DNA of 64,000 bases from JAJYKN01 sp035516155 (GCA_035516155.1 DATJAP010000036.1:21270-85269), one strand, 5' to 3'. Counted from the stretch's first letter, positions 1 to 8,969 are shown. Notes: generated by a model from the sequence alone, not told the origin. Program-made: numbers and translations.

Positions 1-939
1 TTCATCGGGTATCAATTTTACCAGTTCGTTCAGCAGTTCCTAACTTCGGGCCACCCCATTGTCCAGCGGCCCGCGTCGGTCGACGCTTTTCTCCCGATCG
101 GCGGCCTTATGGCCTTCAAGTATTTTCTTTTTACGGGGATCGTCGACCCGGTCCACCCGTCGGGCTTCATCATGTTCGTCGCCATCCTCGGCGTTTCCCT
201 CGTCATGAAAAAGGGCTTTTGCGGCTGGATCTGTCCCATCGGTACGATTTCCCAATATACCTGGATGCTCGGTGAGAGGATCTTCGGCCGGAACTTCCGC
301 ATCGGCAAATTCACGGATATCTCGCTCCGGTCCCTCAAATACCTTCTTCTCGGCATTTTCCTTGTACTGATCGGTATTGCCATGGCGCCGAACATGATGG
401 TCCTTTTCATGATCACTGACTATTACAAAGTCGTGGATGTACGAATGATGAAGTTTTTTACCGAGATGTCATCACTCACGATGTGGATCCTTATCGTGTT
501 GGTTGCGCTTTCGGTGCTGTACAAGAACTTCTGGTGCCGCTATCTCTGCCCCTATGGCGCTCTTCTTGGTCTTCTGAGCCGGTTGAGCCCCTTGAAGGTG
601 CGGCGGAACGAGGACAAGTGCACCAACTGCCACGCCTGCACCCGGCACTGCCCGACACTGATCGATGTTGAAAGCAAGCAGGTTGTCAAGTCCGAGGAGT
701 GCTTCGGCTGCTTAACCTGCGTGAGCCACTGCCCTTCACAGGGCGCGCTTGATCTTACCTACAAGCTCGGAAAAAAGAACGGCATCGTAAAGCCCTGGGT
801 TTTCCCGGTGCTCCTTATCGCACTCTTTTACCTGGTGATCGGTATCGGCATGGTAACGGACAAGTGGAATTCGAAGATCCCCTATGAGGAGTACCAGCAG
901 CTTATTCCGGAAGTACAGAAAGAATATGCTAATCGGTGA
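1..939 (+). CDS. 4Fe-4S membrane protein, NapH/CcoG-like (5' truncated)
   Basis: The frame is open from the first base of the window, so the start lies upstream; the ATG at 109 is internal. The visible 312 residues contain several hydrophobic segments and two membrane-proximal CxxxCP motifs (CGWICP, CRYLCP). A soluble ferredoxin-like part follows with CTNCHACTRHCP and CFGCLTCVSHCP, which together can bind two [4Fe-4S] clusters, then a final transmembrane helix. This layout is that of the NapH/NosR/CcoG polyferredoxin family, which moves electrons across or along the inner membrane. The actual partner cannot be told because the upstream genes are missing. It ends 134 nt before the end of the convergent methyltransferase gene. 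Confidence 0.8.
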   Translation, partial: FIGYQFYQFVQQFLTSGHPIVQRPASVDAFLPIGGLMAFKYFLFTGIVDPVHPSGFIMFVAILGVSLVMKKGFCGWICPIGTISQYTWMLGERIFGRNFRIGKFTDISLRSLKYLLLGIFLVLIGIAMAPNMMVLFMITDYYKVVDVRMMKFFTEMSSLTMWILIVLVALSVLYKNFWCRYLCPYGALLGLLSRLSPLKVRRNEDKCTNCHACTRHCPTLIDVESKQVVKSEECFGCLTCVSHCPSQGALDLTYKLGKKNGIVKPWVFPVLLIALFYLVIGIGMVTDKWNSKIPYEEYQQLIPEVQKEYANR

Positions 940-1012
940 ATACTGAATGTCGTATCAAGTGCACGACCCCTCGTGTATCTCGACGCAGCCTGAATTCTGC
1001 CGCTGTCGGGAA

Positions 1013-1049
1013 TAAAAAAAATCCGCGGGGTCTTGCATCCCGCGGATTT
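1013..1049 (-). terminator. Rho-independent terminator of the methyltransferase gene
   Basis: An 11-bp perfect stem (aaatccgcggg at 1019-1029 with cccgcggattt at 1039-1049) has a 9-nt loop. On the minus strand it is followed by a run of T (A-tract at 1013-1021). It lies just past the stop of the minus-strand gene. Confidence 0.85.
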
Positions 1050-1073
1050 GCAAATTCTCGGCTCCTGAATCGC

Positions 1074-1856
1074 CTAAGCCAGATCCCCTGCTGCGAAGGT
1101 GGTCTCATCACGGAAGGTCTTGATCAGGTAGACCGCCTTCATTATTTCCCTGTCCCTGACATCCACGATTGCCGCATTGAGGCCGGCGCCGGCCAGGTAG
1201 CTGAGATAGGATGATGCAACCGTCGACTTCAGATTTTTCGGCAGGCTGGTCGTCACATTCGACAGCCAGATAACGGTGTTGAGCGGCGGGTCGACCATCT
1301 CATTCAGCACTATGATGCTCTCGTGGGCATTAAGCAGGTGCTCCTGTCCCATGCCTTTGCTGATGTGCACCACCGACGGGTCGGCGAACAGCCGTTCATT
1401 CGGAATATCGGCGGCGTTCGCCTTTTCCAGAAGATCCTCGATGATCAGCAGCTTGGCCTCAAGCGTGGACGGCACCGTGCCCTTCAGCGCCCTGACGATG
1501 AGGTTCGATTTTGACTTGCTCACGAGGGCGAGGAGGTCGTCGGGATTTTTTTCGTCAGCCGAAATGTAATTGATGATCGGGGGCTCCTCGCAGAGCGGAA
1601 TCGCCTTGCTCAGTGCCTTCACATTTCTCGAATCCAGGCATAGCGGAATACCGGCGCCCTTCTGGATCGCTTCAGTCACGAAGGGGAGAAGGGCCTCGTC
1701 ACCGCTCCCGTCAGGAGAAACCTGCACATTGATGAGTTCCGCGCCCCTGCCCGCCAGATCCTTTGCCATGGTTTCTATAGCTTTCCCGTCTTTTCTCTTT
1801 ACAGCTCCCATATACTCCGTGTTCCGGATATTTAAATTATCCGCAATGACGAGCAT
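1074..1856 (-). CDS. Pterin-binding methyltransferase, AcsE-like (methyltetrahydrofolate:corrinoid type)
   Basis: 260 residues, a TIM-barrel protein of the dihydropteroate synthase / methyltetrahydrofolate methyltransferase superfamily. Sequence parallels to AcsE, from memory: an N-terminal IADNLNIRN resembling IGERING, CLDS followed by N, the WLSNVTT segment at the position of LGLSNVS, and INVQVSPDG near the second strand. In the Wood-Ljungdahl pathway AcsE passes the methyl group of methyl-H4folate to the corrinoid iron-sulfur protein. No other acs gene is visible, so the corrinoid partner is unknown. I chose the ATG at 1856 because AGGAGGG sits 5 nt upstream; the longer frame from GTG 1871 would place that ribosome site inside the gene. 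Confidence 0.75.
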   Translation of the reverse strand: MLVIADNLNIRNTEYMGAVKRKDGKAIETMAKDLAGRGAELINVQVSPDGSGDEALLPFVTEAIQKGAGIPLCLDSRNVKALSKAIPLCEEPPIINYISADEKNPDDLLALVSKSKSNLIVRALKGTVPSTLEAKLLIIEDLLEKANAADIPNERLFADPSVVHISKGMGQEHLLNAHESIIVLNEMVDPPLNTVIWLSNVTTSLPKNLKSTVASSYLSYLAGAGLNAAIVDVRDREIMKAVYLIKTFRDETTFAAGDLA

Positions 1857-1907
1857 GACACCCTCCTTCACGAGATGACCTATACTAAAATGGTCTTATA
1901 TAGATGA

Positions 1908-1916
1908 AGTATACCA
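1908..1916 (-). promoter_or_regulatory. Extended -10 promoter for the AcsE-like gene
   Basis: Minus-strand TGG-TATACT (extended -10) would start transcription near 1901, giving a 45-nt leader. No convincing -35 was found. Confidence 0.45.
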
Positions 1917-1940
1917 TAATTCTCCGATGAGCAGTTCATC

Positions 1941-1968
1941 GCCCGGCATAAGACAGCCCGGCATAAGA
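1941..1968. repeat. Two direct copies of a 13-bp sequence upstream of a promoter
   Basis: gcccggcataaga occurs at 1941-1953 and 1956-1968 with a 15-bp period. It ends 3 bp before the -35 of the DUF2156 gene and lies between divergent promoters. It could be an activator or repressor site. Confidence 0.6.
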
Positions 1969-1971
1969 AAC

Positions 1972-1999
1972 TTGACAAAATGCCGTTATCCTTTATTAT
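1972..1999 (+). promoter_or_regulatory. Sigma70-type promoter of the DUF2156 gene, predicting a leaderless mRNA
   Basis: TTGACA (1972-1977), 16-bp spacer, TATTAT (1994-1999). The expected transcription start is about 2006-2007, which is the ATG itself. No Shine-Dalgarno is present. Confidence 0.75.
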
Positions 2000-2006
2000 T
2001 GAATTC

Positions 2007-2858
2007 ATGCATACTGAGAAGCTGGACCTTCGCCACAAAGACATCCTCGCGCCGCGGCTGAGGCAGGCGAATGCCGGCCTTTCCGAGTATACCTTTGCCA
2101 ATCTCTACCTCTTCAGGCAAAACCACGATTACGAGATCATCACAGACCGGGACATTTTTATCAAGGGGAAATCCTATGACGGCCATCTCTACCTTATGCC
2201 GACCGTAGATGTGCGCAGTCTGGAACGTGAATACCTGAAGGAGTTCATGAAAGCCGTGGATTTCCTTTTTCCGATTCCCGAGGCATGGCTTCCTTTTTTC
2301 GGGCATGATGAGTTCAAGGTCGAATTTAAAGAGGGTGACCAGGATTATGTCTACACCGTCGAAAAGATGAGGACTTATAAAGGAAGGAACCTGCACAAGA
2401 AAAGGAACCTGCTCAAGCAGTTTTTGAACCTCTATCCGCATGATGCCCTTCCTCTCACCAAAGAGCGTCTCGACCAGGCGCGCTTCATTCTCAAGGACTG
2501 GCAGGCGAAGACGGCGACGAACACCGCTGATACTGATTTTGCCCCCTGTCTCGAAGCGCTCGACCGCTATGACGAACTCGTCCTGTGCGGCGGAATCTAC
2601 TACGCGGATAACGAACCGGCCGGGTTCGTACTCGGTGAAGAGGTGAATAACGAGACTTTTGTTCTCCATTTCGCCAAGGCCCGCATCAAATTCAAGGGTG
2701 TGTACCAGTACATGTTCAACAACTTTGCGAAGATCCTGCCGCCCCAATACAAATTTCTGAATCTTGAACAGGATTTGGACAAAGAAAACCTCCGGGTATT
2801 TAAATCATCGTACGTGCCCGACCTGCTGCTGCGCAAAGCCCGGATAAAACTGAAATAA
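2007..2858 (+). CDS. DUF2156 (LPG synthase C-terminal-like) protein
   Basis: 283 residues, resembling the DUF2156 family. That family shares the tandem GNAT-like fold of the C-terminal domain of lysylphosphatidylglycerol synthase, so it may transfer an acyl or aminoacyl group; the substrate is unknown. Family-like features are the conserved YLY / FFGHDEFKVE region, the basic stretch YKGRNLHKKRNLLKQF and the C-terminal NLEQDLDKENLR. There are no membrane helices, so it is probably cytoplasmic. I prefer ATG 2007 over the in-frame ATG 1980 because the latter lies between the -35 and -10 of a strong promoter and so would not be transcribed. It is a single-gene unit. Confidence 0.75.
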   Translation: MHTEKLDLRHKDILAPRLRQANAGLSEYTFANLYLFRQNHDYEIITDRDIFIKGKSYDGHLYLMPTVDVRSLEREYLKEFMKAVDFLFPIPEAWLPFFGHDEFKVEFKEGDQDYVYTVEKMRTYKGRNLHKKRNLLKQFLNLYPHDALPLTKERLDQARFILKDWQAKTATNTADTDFAPCLEALDRYDELVLCGGIYYADNEPAGFVLGEEVNNETFVLHFAKARIKFKGVYQYMFNNFAKILPPQYKFLNLEQDLDKENLRVFKSSYVPDLLLRKARIKLK

Positions 2859-3006
2859 ACTGTTGATTAAACAGTTTAACGCGGCTTATAATAATTCCTC
2901 GTAACGCAGATTTTCTCTGACGGTGCAGGTCATCACGACCGTAAGCGGCCCGGCTTTTTGTATTGTCATCTTCGAAAATTTCAAGAATGGCGGGGGGTAT
3001 CTCTCG

Positions 3007-3738
3007 ATGAATCTTTCCGACACGGAGCAGAAGCGGTACGCACGGCAGATGATGATGGAGGGGTGGGGCGAGGAGACCCAGAAGAAAATAAAAAAGTCCG
3101 TGGTCTTCATCGCCGGTGCAGGAGGGCTCGGGTCGCCGGTATCGATCTACCTTGCCGTTGCCGGCGTCGGGAACATCAGGATCTGCGATTTCGATTCTCC
3201 CGACTGGTCCAACCTGAACCGCCAGATTCTGCACGATCATACCCGTATCGGAACGAACAAGGCTGTTTCTGCAAAGATGACCCTGGAGCGCCTCAACTCC
3301 GAGATCGCGGTCACTGCCTTTACGGACAAGATCGTTGAAGACAATGTGGACCGGCTCGTGGGCGATTCCGACATCATTCTTGACTGTATGGACAATTTTC
3401 CGACCCGATTTCTTCTGAACGAATGTGCCATCAGAAAAAAGATTCCCCTTGTCTACGGCAGCATCTGGGGCATCGATGGCAGGCTGTCGTTCATCCAGTC
3501 CCCGGAAACGCCGTGTCTTCGCTGCATTTTTCCGGAAGCTCCCCCCAAGGAAGTTTTTCCCGTGCTGGGCGCAACGCCCGCGGTTATCGGATCGCTTCAG
3601 GCTCTTGAGACGCTCAAATACCTTTCCGGTACCGGCACAAACATAAAGGGACAGCTTCTCGTATGGGAAGGCGCCACAATGGACTTTAAAAAATTCAAGA
3701 TTCGCAAGGACCCCGCCTGCCCGGCGTGCGGGAAATAA
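3007..3738 (+). CDS. HesA/MoeB/ThiF-family adenylyltransferase
   Basis: 243 residues, an E1-like enzyme that adenylates the C-terminal glycine of a ubiquitin-like sulfur carrier (ThiS or MoaD). Visible are the nucleotide-binding GAGGLGS, the DFD and NLNRQ active-site motifs, the DCMDNF segment, and two CxxC pairs (CLRC near 180 and CPAC at the C-terminus) that form the structural zinc site. The segment after the first CxxC is short and reads FPVLGATPAVIG; the cysteine found at this place in E. coli MoeB and ThiF is absent. This matches the shorter HesA-like branch, so pathway assignment between thiamine, molybdopterin or another carrier is open. Start: ATG 3007; the longer frame to 2923 adds an atypical N-terminus. 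Confidence 0.85.
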   Translation: MNLSDTEQKRYARQMMMEGWGEETQKKIKKSVVFIAGAGGLGSPVSIYLAVAGVGNIRICDFDSPDWSNLNRQILHDHTRIGTNKAVSAKMTLERLNSEIAVTAFTDKIVEDNVDRLVGDSDIILDCMDNFPTRFLLNECAIRKKIPLVYGSIWGIDGRLSFIQSPETPCLRCIFPEAPPKEVFPVLGATPAVIGSLQALETLKYLSGTGTNIKGQLLVWEGATMDFKKFKIRKDPACPACGK

Positions 3739-3819
3739 TTGTCGAACAATCGGTGAACGGGTAGCCGAACCGTTCTCTGTATTTGTTCCCGGTTATTGCA
3801 ACAGCCGGTCACCCTCCTT

Positions 3820-4740
3820 ATGAAAAAAGTTGGTTTTGCTTTCGATGAAGTCTTTTTGCGTCATGAGCCGCCGGTCTGGCATCCCGATTCGCCCGACCGC
3901 CTTATCAATATCATCATCACGCTTAAAGCAGCAGGCCTTTGGCCCCGGCTGATCCTCCTCAGCCCGCGGCTGGCAACCTTCGATGACATCGCCCGTGTCC
4001 ACACCCGCGGATATATCGAAAAGATCAAGAGCTTCGGTTCCGGAGAGCTCGATCCCGACACGTTTCTGTCGGAGGGTTCGCTTGATGCCGCGCTCCACGC
4101 GGCAGGCGCGGTCATAGAGGCGGTGAAGCAATGTAGACAGGGACAGATCGACCGGGCGTTTTGCGCAATCCGGCCCCCCGGACACCATGCCGAAGCAGAT
4201 CAGGGCATGGGTTTCTGTATTTTTAACAATGTTGCCGTGGCCGCAAGGTATGCCCGGTACAGCGGCTACCGACGCGTATTTATCGTCGATTTTGACGCCC
4301 ACCACGGCAATGGTACCCAGCACATTTTCGAGGAGGACGATAGCGTCTTCTATTTCAGCACACACCAGCATCCCTACTATCCCGATACGGGCAGGGACAT
4401 GGAGCGCGGCAAAGGAAGGGGTCTTGGCTTTACCTACAACGTCCCGATCCAGGCAGGATCAGGGAACAGGGACTACTTGATGGTATACCAGGACATCCTG
4501 CCCGGCCTCATCCAGCGTTTCGATCCCGATCTCGTGCTTGTTTCAGCCGGGTATGACATCCACGTGAATGATCCCCATGCCAACATCCGCGTTTCCAACG
4601 AAGGGATCCACGGCATCGTCCGGAGCATTCTTAACAGCTGTACCTCCTGCCCCGCCGTGTTCGCGCTCGAAGGAGGATATGATCTTCCGTCGCTCTGCGA
4701 TTCAGTGAAACTTACGATTGAGGAAATGCTGAAGGAATAG
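3820..4740 (+). CDS. Histone deacetylase-family (AcuC/HDAC-like) amidohydrolase
   Basis: 306 residues, an arginase/deacetylase-fold zinc hydrolase. The hallmark motifs are all present: RPPGHHA (catalytic histidine pair), DFDAHHGNGTQ (two of the zinc ligands), FSTHQHPYYP, SAGYD (third zinc ligand) and LEGGYD. Bacterial members remove acetyl groups from acetyl-lysine proteins, acetylpolyamines or related amides; the substrate cannot be decided here. ATG 3820 gives the usual family N-terminus; an in-frame TTG at 3796 is less likely. No clear ribosome site is seen. It follows the ThiF-like gene by 81 nt and precedes the pentapeptide gene by 46 nt, so cotranscription is possible. Confidence 0.9.
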   Translation: MKKVGFAFDEVFLRHEPPVWHPDSPDRLINIIITLKAAGLWPRLILLSPRLATFDDIARVHTRGYIEKIKSFGSGELDPDTFLSEGSLDAALHAAGAVIEAVKQCRQGQIDRAFCAIRPPGHHAEADQGMGFCIFNNVAVAARYARYSGYRRVFIVDFDAHHGNGTQHIFEEDDSVFYFSTHQHPYYPDTGRDMERGKGRGLGFTYNVPIQAGSGNRDYLMVYQDILPGLIQRFDPDLVLVSAGYDIHVNDPHANIRVSNEGIHGIVRSILNSCTSCPAVFALEGGYDLPSLCDSVKLTIEEMLKE

Positions 4741-4786
4741 GGGCTTTCGGGCGCTGGCCATTCCTCGAATGGGGAGATACCCGAAC

Positions 4787-5509
4787 ATGGAAAAACAGTC
4801 GAAAAAAGACGTGCAAGCATCGGTCGCGACGAGCGGGGACGTTTCAAATTGTGACCTGTCGGGTGTCAACCTGAGCAATATGGAACTTCTCGGAATACGT
4901 TTCGATGGATCAAATCTTGCCGGGGCCGATCTCAGCAGCGCAAACCTCAGCGGATCGAGCTTTGAAGGCTGCGACCTCACGAGCTGCAATATGAGCAGTT
5001 CGAACTTCACCGGCGCGTCGTTTGTAAAAGCGGTCCTTTACAAGACCAACCTTACGTTCTCCACATTCACGGGCGCTGATTTTACCGAAGCAATATTACG
5101 GGAAGCCGACTTTACGAACTCGAAACTTGCCGCCGCGATTTTCGAGAAAGCGGACCTTTCGAACGCAAATCTTCAGATGACCGATGCGGGTATGGTGCGC
5201 TGCGGAGGCGCGGTGATGACAAAGATCCATGCCCGGAGCGCGAGCATGATTTGCGGGGACTTTTCCGGATGCGATCTCCGGGGCGCAAACTTCTATGGCA
5301 CGGACCTGAGTAATGCCAACCTCTCCTCAGCCGACCTGCGGGAAGCGGACATCCTCGATGCGATACTGACCGCATCAAACCTGAGCCGTGCCGACATGCG
5401 CAACGCACGCCTGAGACGCACCGACCTTACCCGTGCTAAAATGGACGGCCTCCAGTACGATGAAGAATTAAAAGATGTACTGTCTCGGTATGCAAGCGCA
5501 AAATCCTAG
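4787..5509 (+). CDS. Pentapeptide-repeat protein
   Basis: 240 residues made almost wholly of A(D/N)LxX repeats from about residue 25 to 215, for example LSNMELLG, LAGADLSSANLSG and LREADILDAIL. Such proteins fold as a right-handed quadrilateral beta-helix. The function is not predictable; some members mimic DNA and shield gyrase (Qnr, MfpA), others act at membranes. There is no signal peptide or membrane helix. Two cysteine-containing repeats occur in the first half. GGGGAG lies about 11 nt before the chosen ATG at 4787; the ATG at 4769 is also in frame. Confidence 0.85.
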   Translation: MEKQSKKDVQASVATSGDVSNCDLSGVNLSNMELLGIRFDGSNLAGADLSSANLSGSSFEGCDLTSCNMSSSNFTGASFVKAVLYKTNLTFSTFTGADFTEAILREADFTNSKLAAAIFEKADLSNANLQMTDAGMVRCGGAVMTKIHARSASMICGDFSGCDLRGANFYGTDLSNANLSSADLREADILDAILTASNLSRADMRNARLRRTDLTRAKMDGLQYDEELKDVLSRYASAKS

Positions 5510-5726
5510 CATCGGTTGAATATTCTCACGTTCCCTTTCCGAGTCTGGCAACGTCTACCCATTGCAGAAAGAGATGGCCCAAATAATGTCCTGTTTCGCT
5601 GAGCTCTACCCGAACTCCAAACAGAAGGAGTAATGCCGGGATTCCTGCAATCCACGTTTTCCTGCTCGTTTACTTGCGCCTCTCAAGTGGGGCCCAGAGT
5701 CGATATTCAGGGAACCCGACGCCCGT

Positions 5727-6578
5727 CTAAGCCGCACGGGCCGGAACAACCATCACGGCGCAATTGGCAAGCCCGATGACCCTTTCGGCGGTGCTTCCCA
5801 TGACAAGGTGCCGCAGATCGGTTTTGCCATGCGCTCCCATAACAATGAGATCGACCCCCCTGCCCCCCGCCATTTCAACGATCACCGCATGAGCCCTGCC
5901 TCTAGGCGTCTCCGTGCTGACGGGTACGTTCGCCTTGCGGGCCATGTCGGCAACTGCGTTCACACACGCTCCGGTGTCCGCTGTCTCGGTTTCCACGTCC
6001 TTGACTGAAACCGCAATTATGCTGCTTCCGCACTGTCTCGCGATTCCGATCGCCGCCTCCGCAGCTGCCAAGCTGTGCTCCGACCCGTCGGTGGCTACCA
6101 GAATGTTCCCACATTCGATCCGGGCTGCGCGGGGTACGACCAGGACCTTGCATGGCGCATGGCCGATGACCTTTGCGGTCACGCTTCCCATAAGCATCTT
6201 CATGATCCCGCTGCGGCCGCGTCTGCCGATGATGATCATGTCCACATTTTTCTCCCCGGCTTCCTTGACGATAAGGCGGTAGGGGTCCTGTCCGAAGAGT
6301 AGCTTGGTCTCGCAGAAAGAGATTCCCTCTTTTACCGCCCGCGCATGGATGGTTTCAAGGTATTCCGCCGCCTGGCGCTCTTCCTTCTCGTAGATGCCCG
6401 CACCGATGGTTTCATAGTCGGGGTTTGGTTCGAGGACCGAGATAACGTAAAGGTGGCTGTTGCACTTGTTCGAGAAGTTCAACGCTTCCCGAATGGCGCC
6501 CTCGCTGAATGAGGACCGATCGGTTGTGACGAGTATTTTATCGAGTTTAGATGTCGGGCATATGGGTTCAGCGCTCAT
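5727..6578 (-). CDS. Tandem universal stress protein (UspA domain x2)
   Basis: 283 residues with two complete Usp domains, about 11-148 and 154-281. Each starts with a KILVTTDRS / NILVATDGS strand and ends with the ATP-binding G-x2-G-x9-G-S pattern (GRRGRSGIMKMLMGS and GAHGKTDLRHLVMGS), so both halves should bind ATP. Cytoplasmic stress-response role, probably self-dimerising within one chain. GAGGTG lies 6 nt upstream of the ATG. Single-gene unit. Confidence 0.92.
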   Translation of the reverse strand: MSAEPICPTSKLDKILVTTDRSSFSEGAIREALNFSNKCNSHLYVISVLEPNPDYETIGAGIYEKEERQAAEYLETIHARAVKEGISFCETKLLFGQDPYRLIVKEAGEKNVDMIIIGRRGRSGIMKMLMGSVTAKVIGHAPCKVLVVPRAARIECGNILVATDGSEHSLAAAEAAIGIARQCGSSIIAVSVKDVETETADTGACVNAVADMARKANVPVSTETPRGRAHAVIVEMAGGRGVDLIVMGAHGKTDLRHLVMGSTAERVIGLANCAVMVVPARAA

Positions 6579-6630
6579 GTCAGCACCTCTTTTTTTATGG
6601 GACCGGTAGCACGTTCTTCATTTAGGAATA

Positions 6631-6639
6631 AGTATAGCA
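6631..6639 (-). promoter_or_regulatory. Extended -10 promoter for the universal stress protein gene
   Basis: Minus-strand TGC-TATACT, about 50 nt upstream of the start codon; no good -35. Confidence 0.4.
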
Positions 6640-6790
6640 AAACTGCGGCAAAGCGTGGAAATAGTCTTACTATTTTCCCATTCGGGGGGTAAAATTCCAC
6701 GTTTGTCCGTGCCTTTTTTGTTATTGACAGGCGGCCACGATACAGTGTACAAAAGAACCTACGAATTTCAGGAGGATCAAAACAGCAGCC

Positions 6791-8470
6791 ATGGCTGAAC
6801 CGAACAAAATCATCTACTCCATGGTGGGAGTGGGCAAATTCTACGACAAAAAACCGGTGCTGAAGGACATCTATTTGTCCTATTTCTACGGCGCCAAGAT
6901 CGGCGTGCTCGGTCTAAACGGATCGGGCAAAAGCTCGCTCCTCAGGATCATGGCGGGAAAGGACAAAGAGTTTGTAGGCGATGCCGTGCTTTCGCCGGGC
7001 TACACCGTGGGTCTGCTCGAGCAGGAGCCAAAGCTCGATCCTGATAAAACCGTTCGCCAGATCGTGGAAGAGGGCGTACAGGGGACAGTCGATCTCCTGA
7101 ACGAGTACAACAAAATTAACGAAAGCTTCGCAAATCCCATGTCAGACGATGAGATGAACAAACTCATCGCGCGGCAAGGAGAGGTACAGGAGAAGCTCGA
7201 TCATCTGAACGCCTGGGAGCTGGACAGCCGGCTCGAAATGGCCATGGACGCCCTACGATGTCCTTCAGGCGACACGAACGTGAAGGTTCTCTCCGGCGGC
7301 GAGAAACGGCGTGTGGCGCTCTGCCGATTGCTTCTTCAAAAGCCCGACATCCTCCTTCTCGATGAACCCACGAACCATCTCGATGCGGAATCCGTTGCCT
7401 GGCTCGAACATCATCTTCAGCAATATGAAGGGACGGTCATCGCGGTCACGCACGACCGCTACTTCCTCGATAATGTTGCAGGCTGGATCCTTGAGCTCGA
7501 CCGAGGACAGGGCATTCCGTGGAAAGGGAACTACTCCTCCTGGCTCGAGCAGAAGCAGGAGCGCCTGAAGCAGGAAGAGAAGACCGAAAGCGACCGGCAA
7601 AAGACGCTCCAGCGGGAGCTCGAATGGATCAGGATGTCTCCCAAGGGTCGGCACGCGAAATCAAAGGCGCGCATCAGTTCCTACGAGCAGCTCCTGAGCC
7701 AGCAGGGGGAGAAGCGCGCGAAAGAGCTTGAAATCTATATTCCGCCGGGACCGAGGCTCGGCAAGGTCGTCATTGAAGCAGAGAACGTTACCAAGGCCTT
7801 TGGTGACAACATCCTTGTGGAGAATATGTCCTTCCTGCTTCCGCCGGGTGGCATTGTCGGGGTCATTGGGCCGAACGGTGCCGGCAAGACCACACTCTTC
7901 CGTATGATAACAGGTCAGGACAAACCGGACAAAGGCGCGATCAAAATCGGAGATACCGTCAAGCTCGCGTATGTGGATCAGAGCCGCGACGTGCTGGACC
8001 CGAACAAGACTATCTGGCAGGTGATCACCGACGGCCAGGAACAGGTGCAGCTCGGCAAGCACTTGATGAATTCCCGCGCCTATGTGTCGCGATTCAATTT
8101 CGGGGGCACGGACCAGCAGAAGAAAGTCGGCGTGCTCTCCGGCGGAGAGCGGAACCGCGTGCACCTCGCGCGCATCCTGAAAGAGGAAGCGAACGTGCTG
8201 CTGCTCGATGAACCGACCAACGATCTCGATGTGAACACTATGCGGGCGCTCGAAGAGGGGCTCGAAAACTTCGCGGGCTGCGCCGTAGTGATCAGCCATG
8301 ACCGCTGGTTCCTCGACAGAATCGCAACGCACATCCTGGCGTTCGAAGGAGAAAGCAAAGTCGCTTTCTTTGACGGGAACTATACGGAGTACGAAGAAGA
8401 TCGCAAGAAGCGCCTCGGCGCGGATGCAGACCAGCCACATCGGATCAAGTACCGGCATTTGACGAGGTAA
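6791..8470 (+). CDS. ettA: Energy-dependent translational throttle protein EttA (ABC-F ATPase)
   Basis: 559 residues, the normal EttA length. Two ABC ATPase domains: Walker A GLNGSGKSS and GPNGAGKTT, signatures LSGGEKRRVAL and LSGGERNRVHL, Walker B LLLDEPTNHLD and LLLDEPTNDLD. The linker carries WIRMSPKGRHAKSKARI, the conserved EttA P-site tRNA interaction segment. EttA binds the ribosomal E site and gates entry into elongation according to the ATP/ADP ratio. It has no membrane domain. AGGAGG is 14 nt before ATG 6791, which is rather far. A weak TTGACA at 6724-6729 lies upstream with no good -10. The C-terminus RIKYRHLTR is typical. Confidence 0.95.
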   Translation: MAEPNKIIYSMVGVGKFYDKKPVLKDIYLSYFYGAKIGVLGLNGSGKSSLLRIMAGKDKEFVGDAVLSPGYTVGLLEQEPKLDPDKTVRQIVEEGVQGTVDLLNEYNKINESFANPMSDDEMNKLIARQGEVQEKLDHLNAWELDSRLEMAMDALRCPSGDTNVKVLSGGEKRRVALCRLLLQKPDILLLDEPTNHLDAESVAWLEHHLQQYEGTVIAVTHDRYFLDNVAGWILELDRGQGIPWKGNYSSWLEQKQERLKQEEKTESDRQKTLQRELEWIRMSPKGRHAKSKARISSYEQLLSQQGEKRAKELEIYIPPGPRLGKVVIEAENVTKAFGDNILVENMSFLLPPGGIVGVIGPNGAGKTTLFRMITGQDKPDKGAIKIGDTVKLAYVDQSRDVLDPNKTIWQVITDGQEQVQLGKHLMNSRAYVSRFNFGGTDQQKKVGVLSGGERNRVHLARILKEEANVLLLDEPTNDLDVNTMRALEEGLENFAGCAVVISHDRWFLDRIATHILAFEGESKVAFFDGNYTEYEEDRKKRLGADADQPHRIKYRHLTR

Positions 8471-8651
8471 AACGACACAAATAACCACGGATAAACGCTG
8501 AGGGACGCGATGAGGAGCAGCATGGAAAAACCCGGCAACACAAAAACTACAAAGTAATTCGCACCGGGGATTTGAGGATAATGCTTACTTCAGTAAACAG
8601 GACATGCTTTTTAGCTCATAATGGTGATCCGTGGCTTGAAAAGGGGGGCTT

Positions 8652-8969
8652 ATGTCGGAATTGAAAGGCGTAACAGTAGTTCGTGAGGCGAACATCTATT
8701 TCGACGGCAAGGTCACCAGCAGGACCGTGCTTTTTCCTGACGGGTCCAAGAAGACGCTCGGCGTAATGTTGCCAGGAGAATTTGAATTCGGCACCGCCGA
8801 TAAGGAACTCATGGAGATCCTGTCCGGAGACCTCGATGTGCTCCTGCCGGGAGAGACGACCTGGAAGTCTGTCAAGAGCGGACAGTCCTTTGAAGTGGCG
8901 CCGAACGCGAAGTTCAAGCTCAAGGTGAAGAAGCTGACTGACTACTGCTGTTCCTTTATAAAAGGATAG
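8652..8969 (+). CDS. ppnP: Pyrimidine/purine nucleoside phosphorylase PpnP (DUF1255)
   Basis: 105 residues, a single cupin barrel of the YaiE/PpnP family (E. coli protein about 94 residues). Recognisable segments are ANIYFDGKVTSRTV, KTLGVMLPGEFEF, EILSGDLDVLLPG and the closing FKLKVKKLTDYCCSF. The E. coli enzyme phosphorolyses several purine and pyrimidine nucleosides to base and ribose-1-phosphate. A GGGGGG ribosome site precedes ATG 8652. Followed after 91 nt by the TPR lipoprotein gene. Confidence 0.92.
   Translation: MSELKGVTVVREANIYFDGKVTSRTVLFPDGSKKTLGVMLPGEFEFGTADKELMEILSGDLDVLLPGETTWKSVKSGQSFEVAPNAKFKLKVKKLTDYCCSFIKG

Noticed and set aside
3007..3738. Missing catalytic cysteine in the ThiF/MoeB-like protein as a novel inactive enzyme
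   Set aside because: The FPVLGATP form without that cysteine occurs in a known HesA-like branch, so this is ordinary variation.
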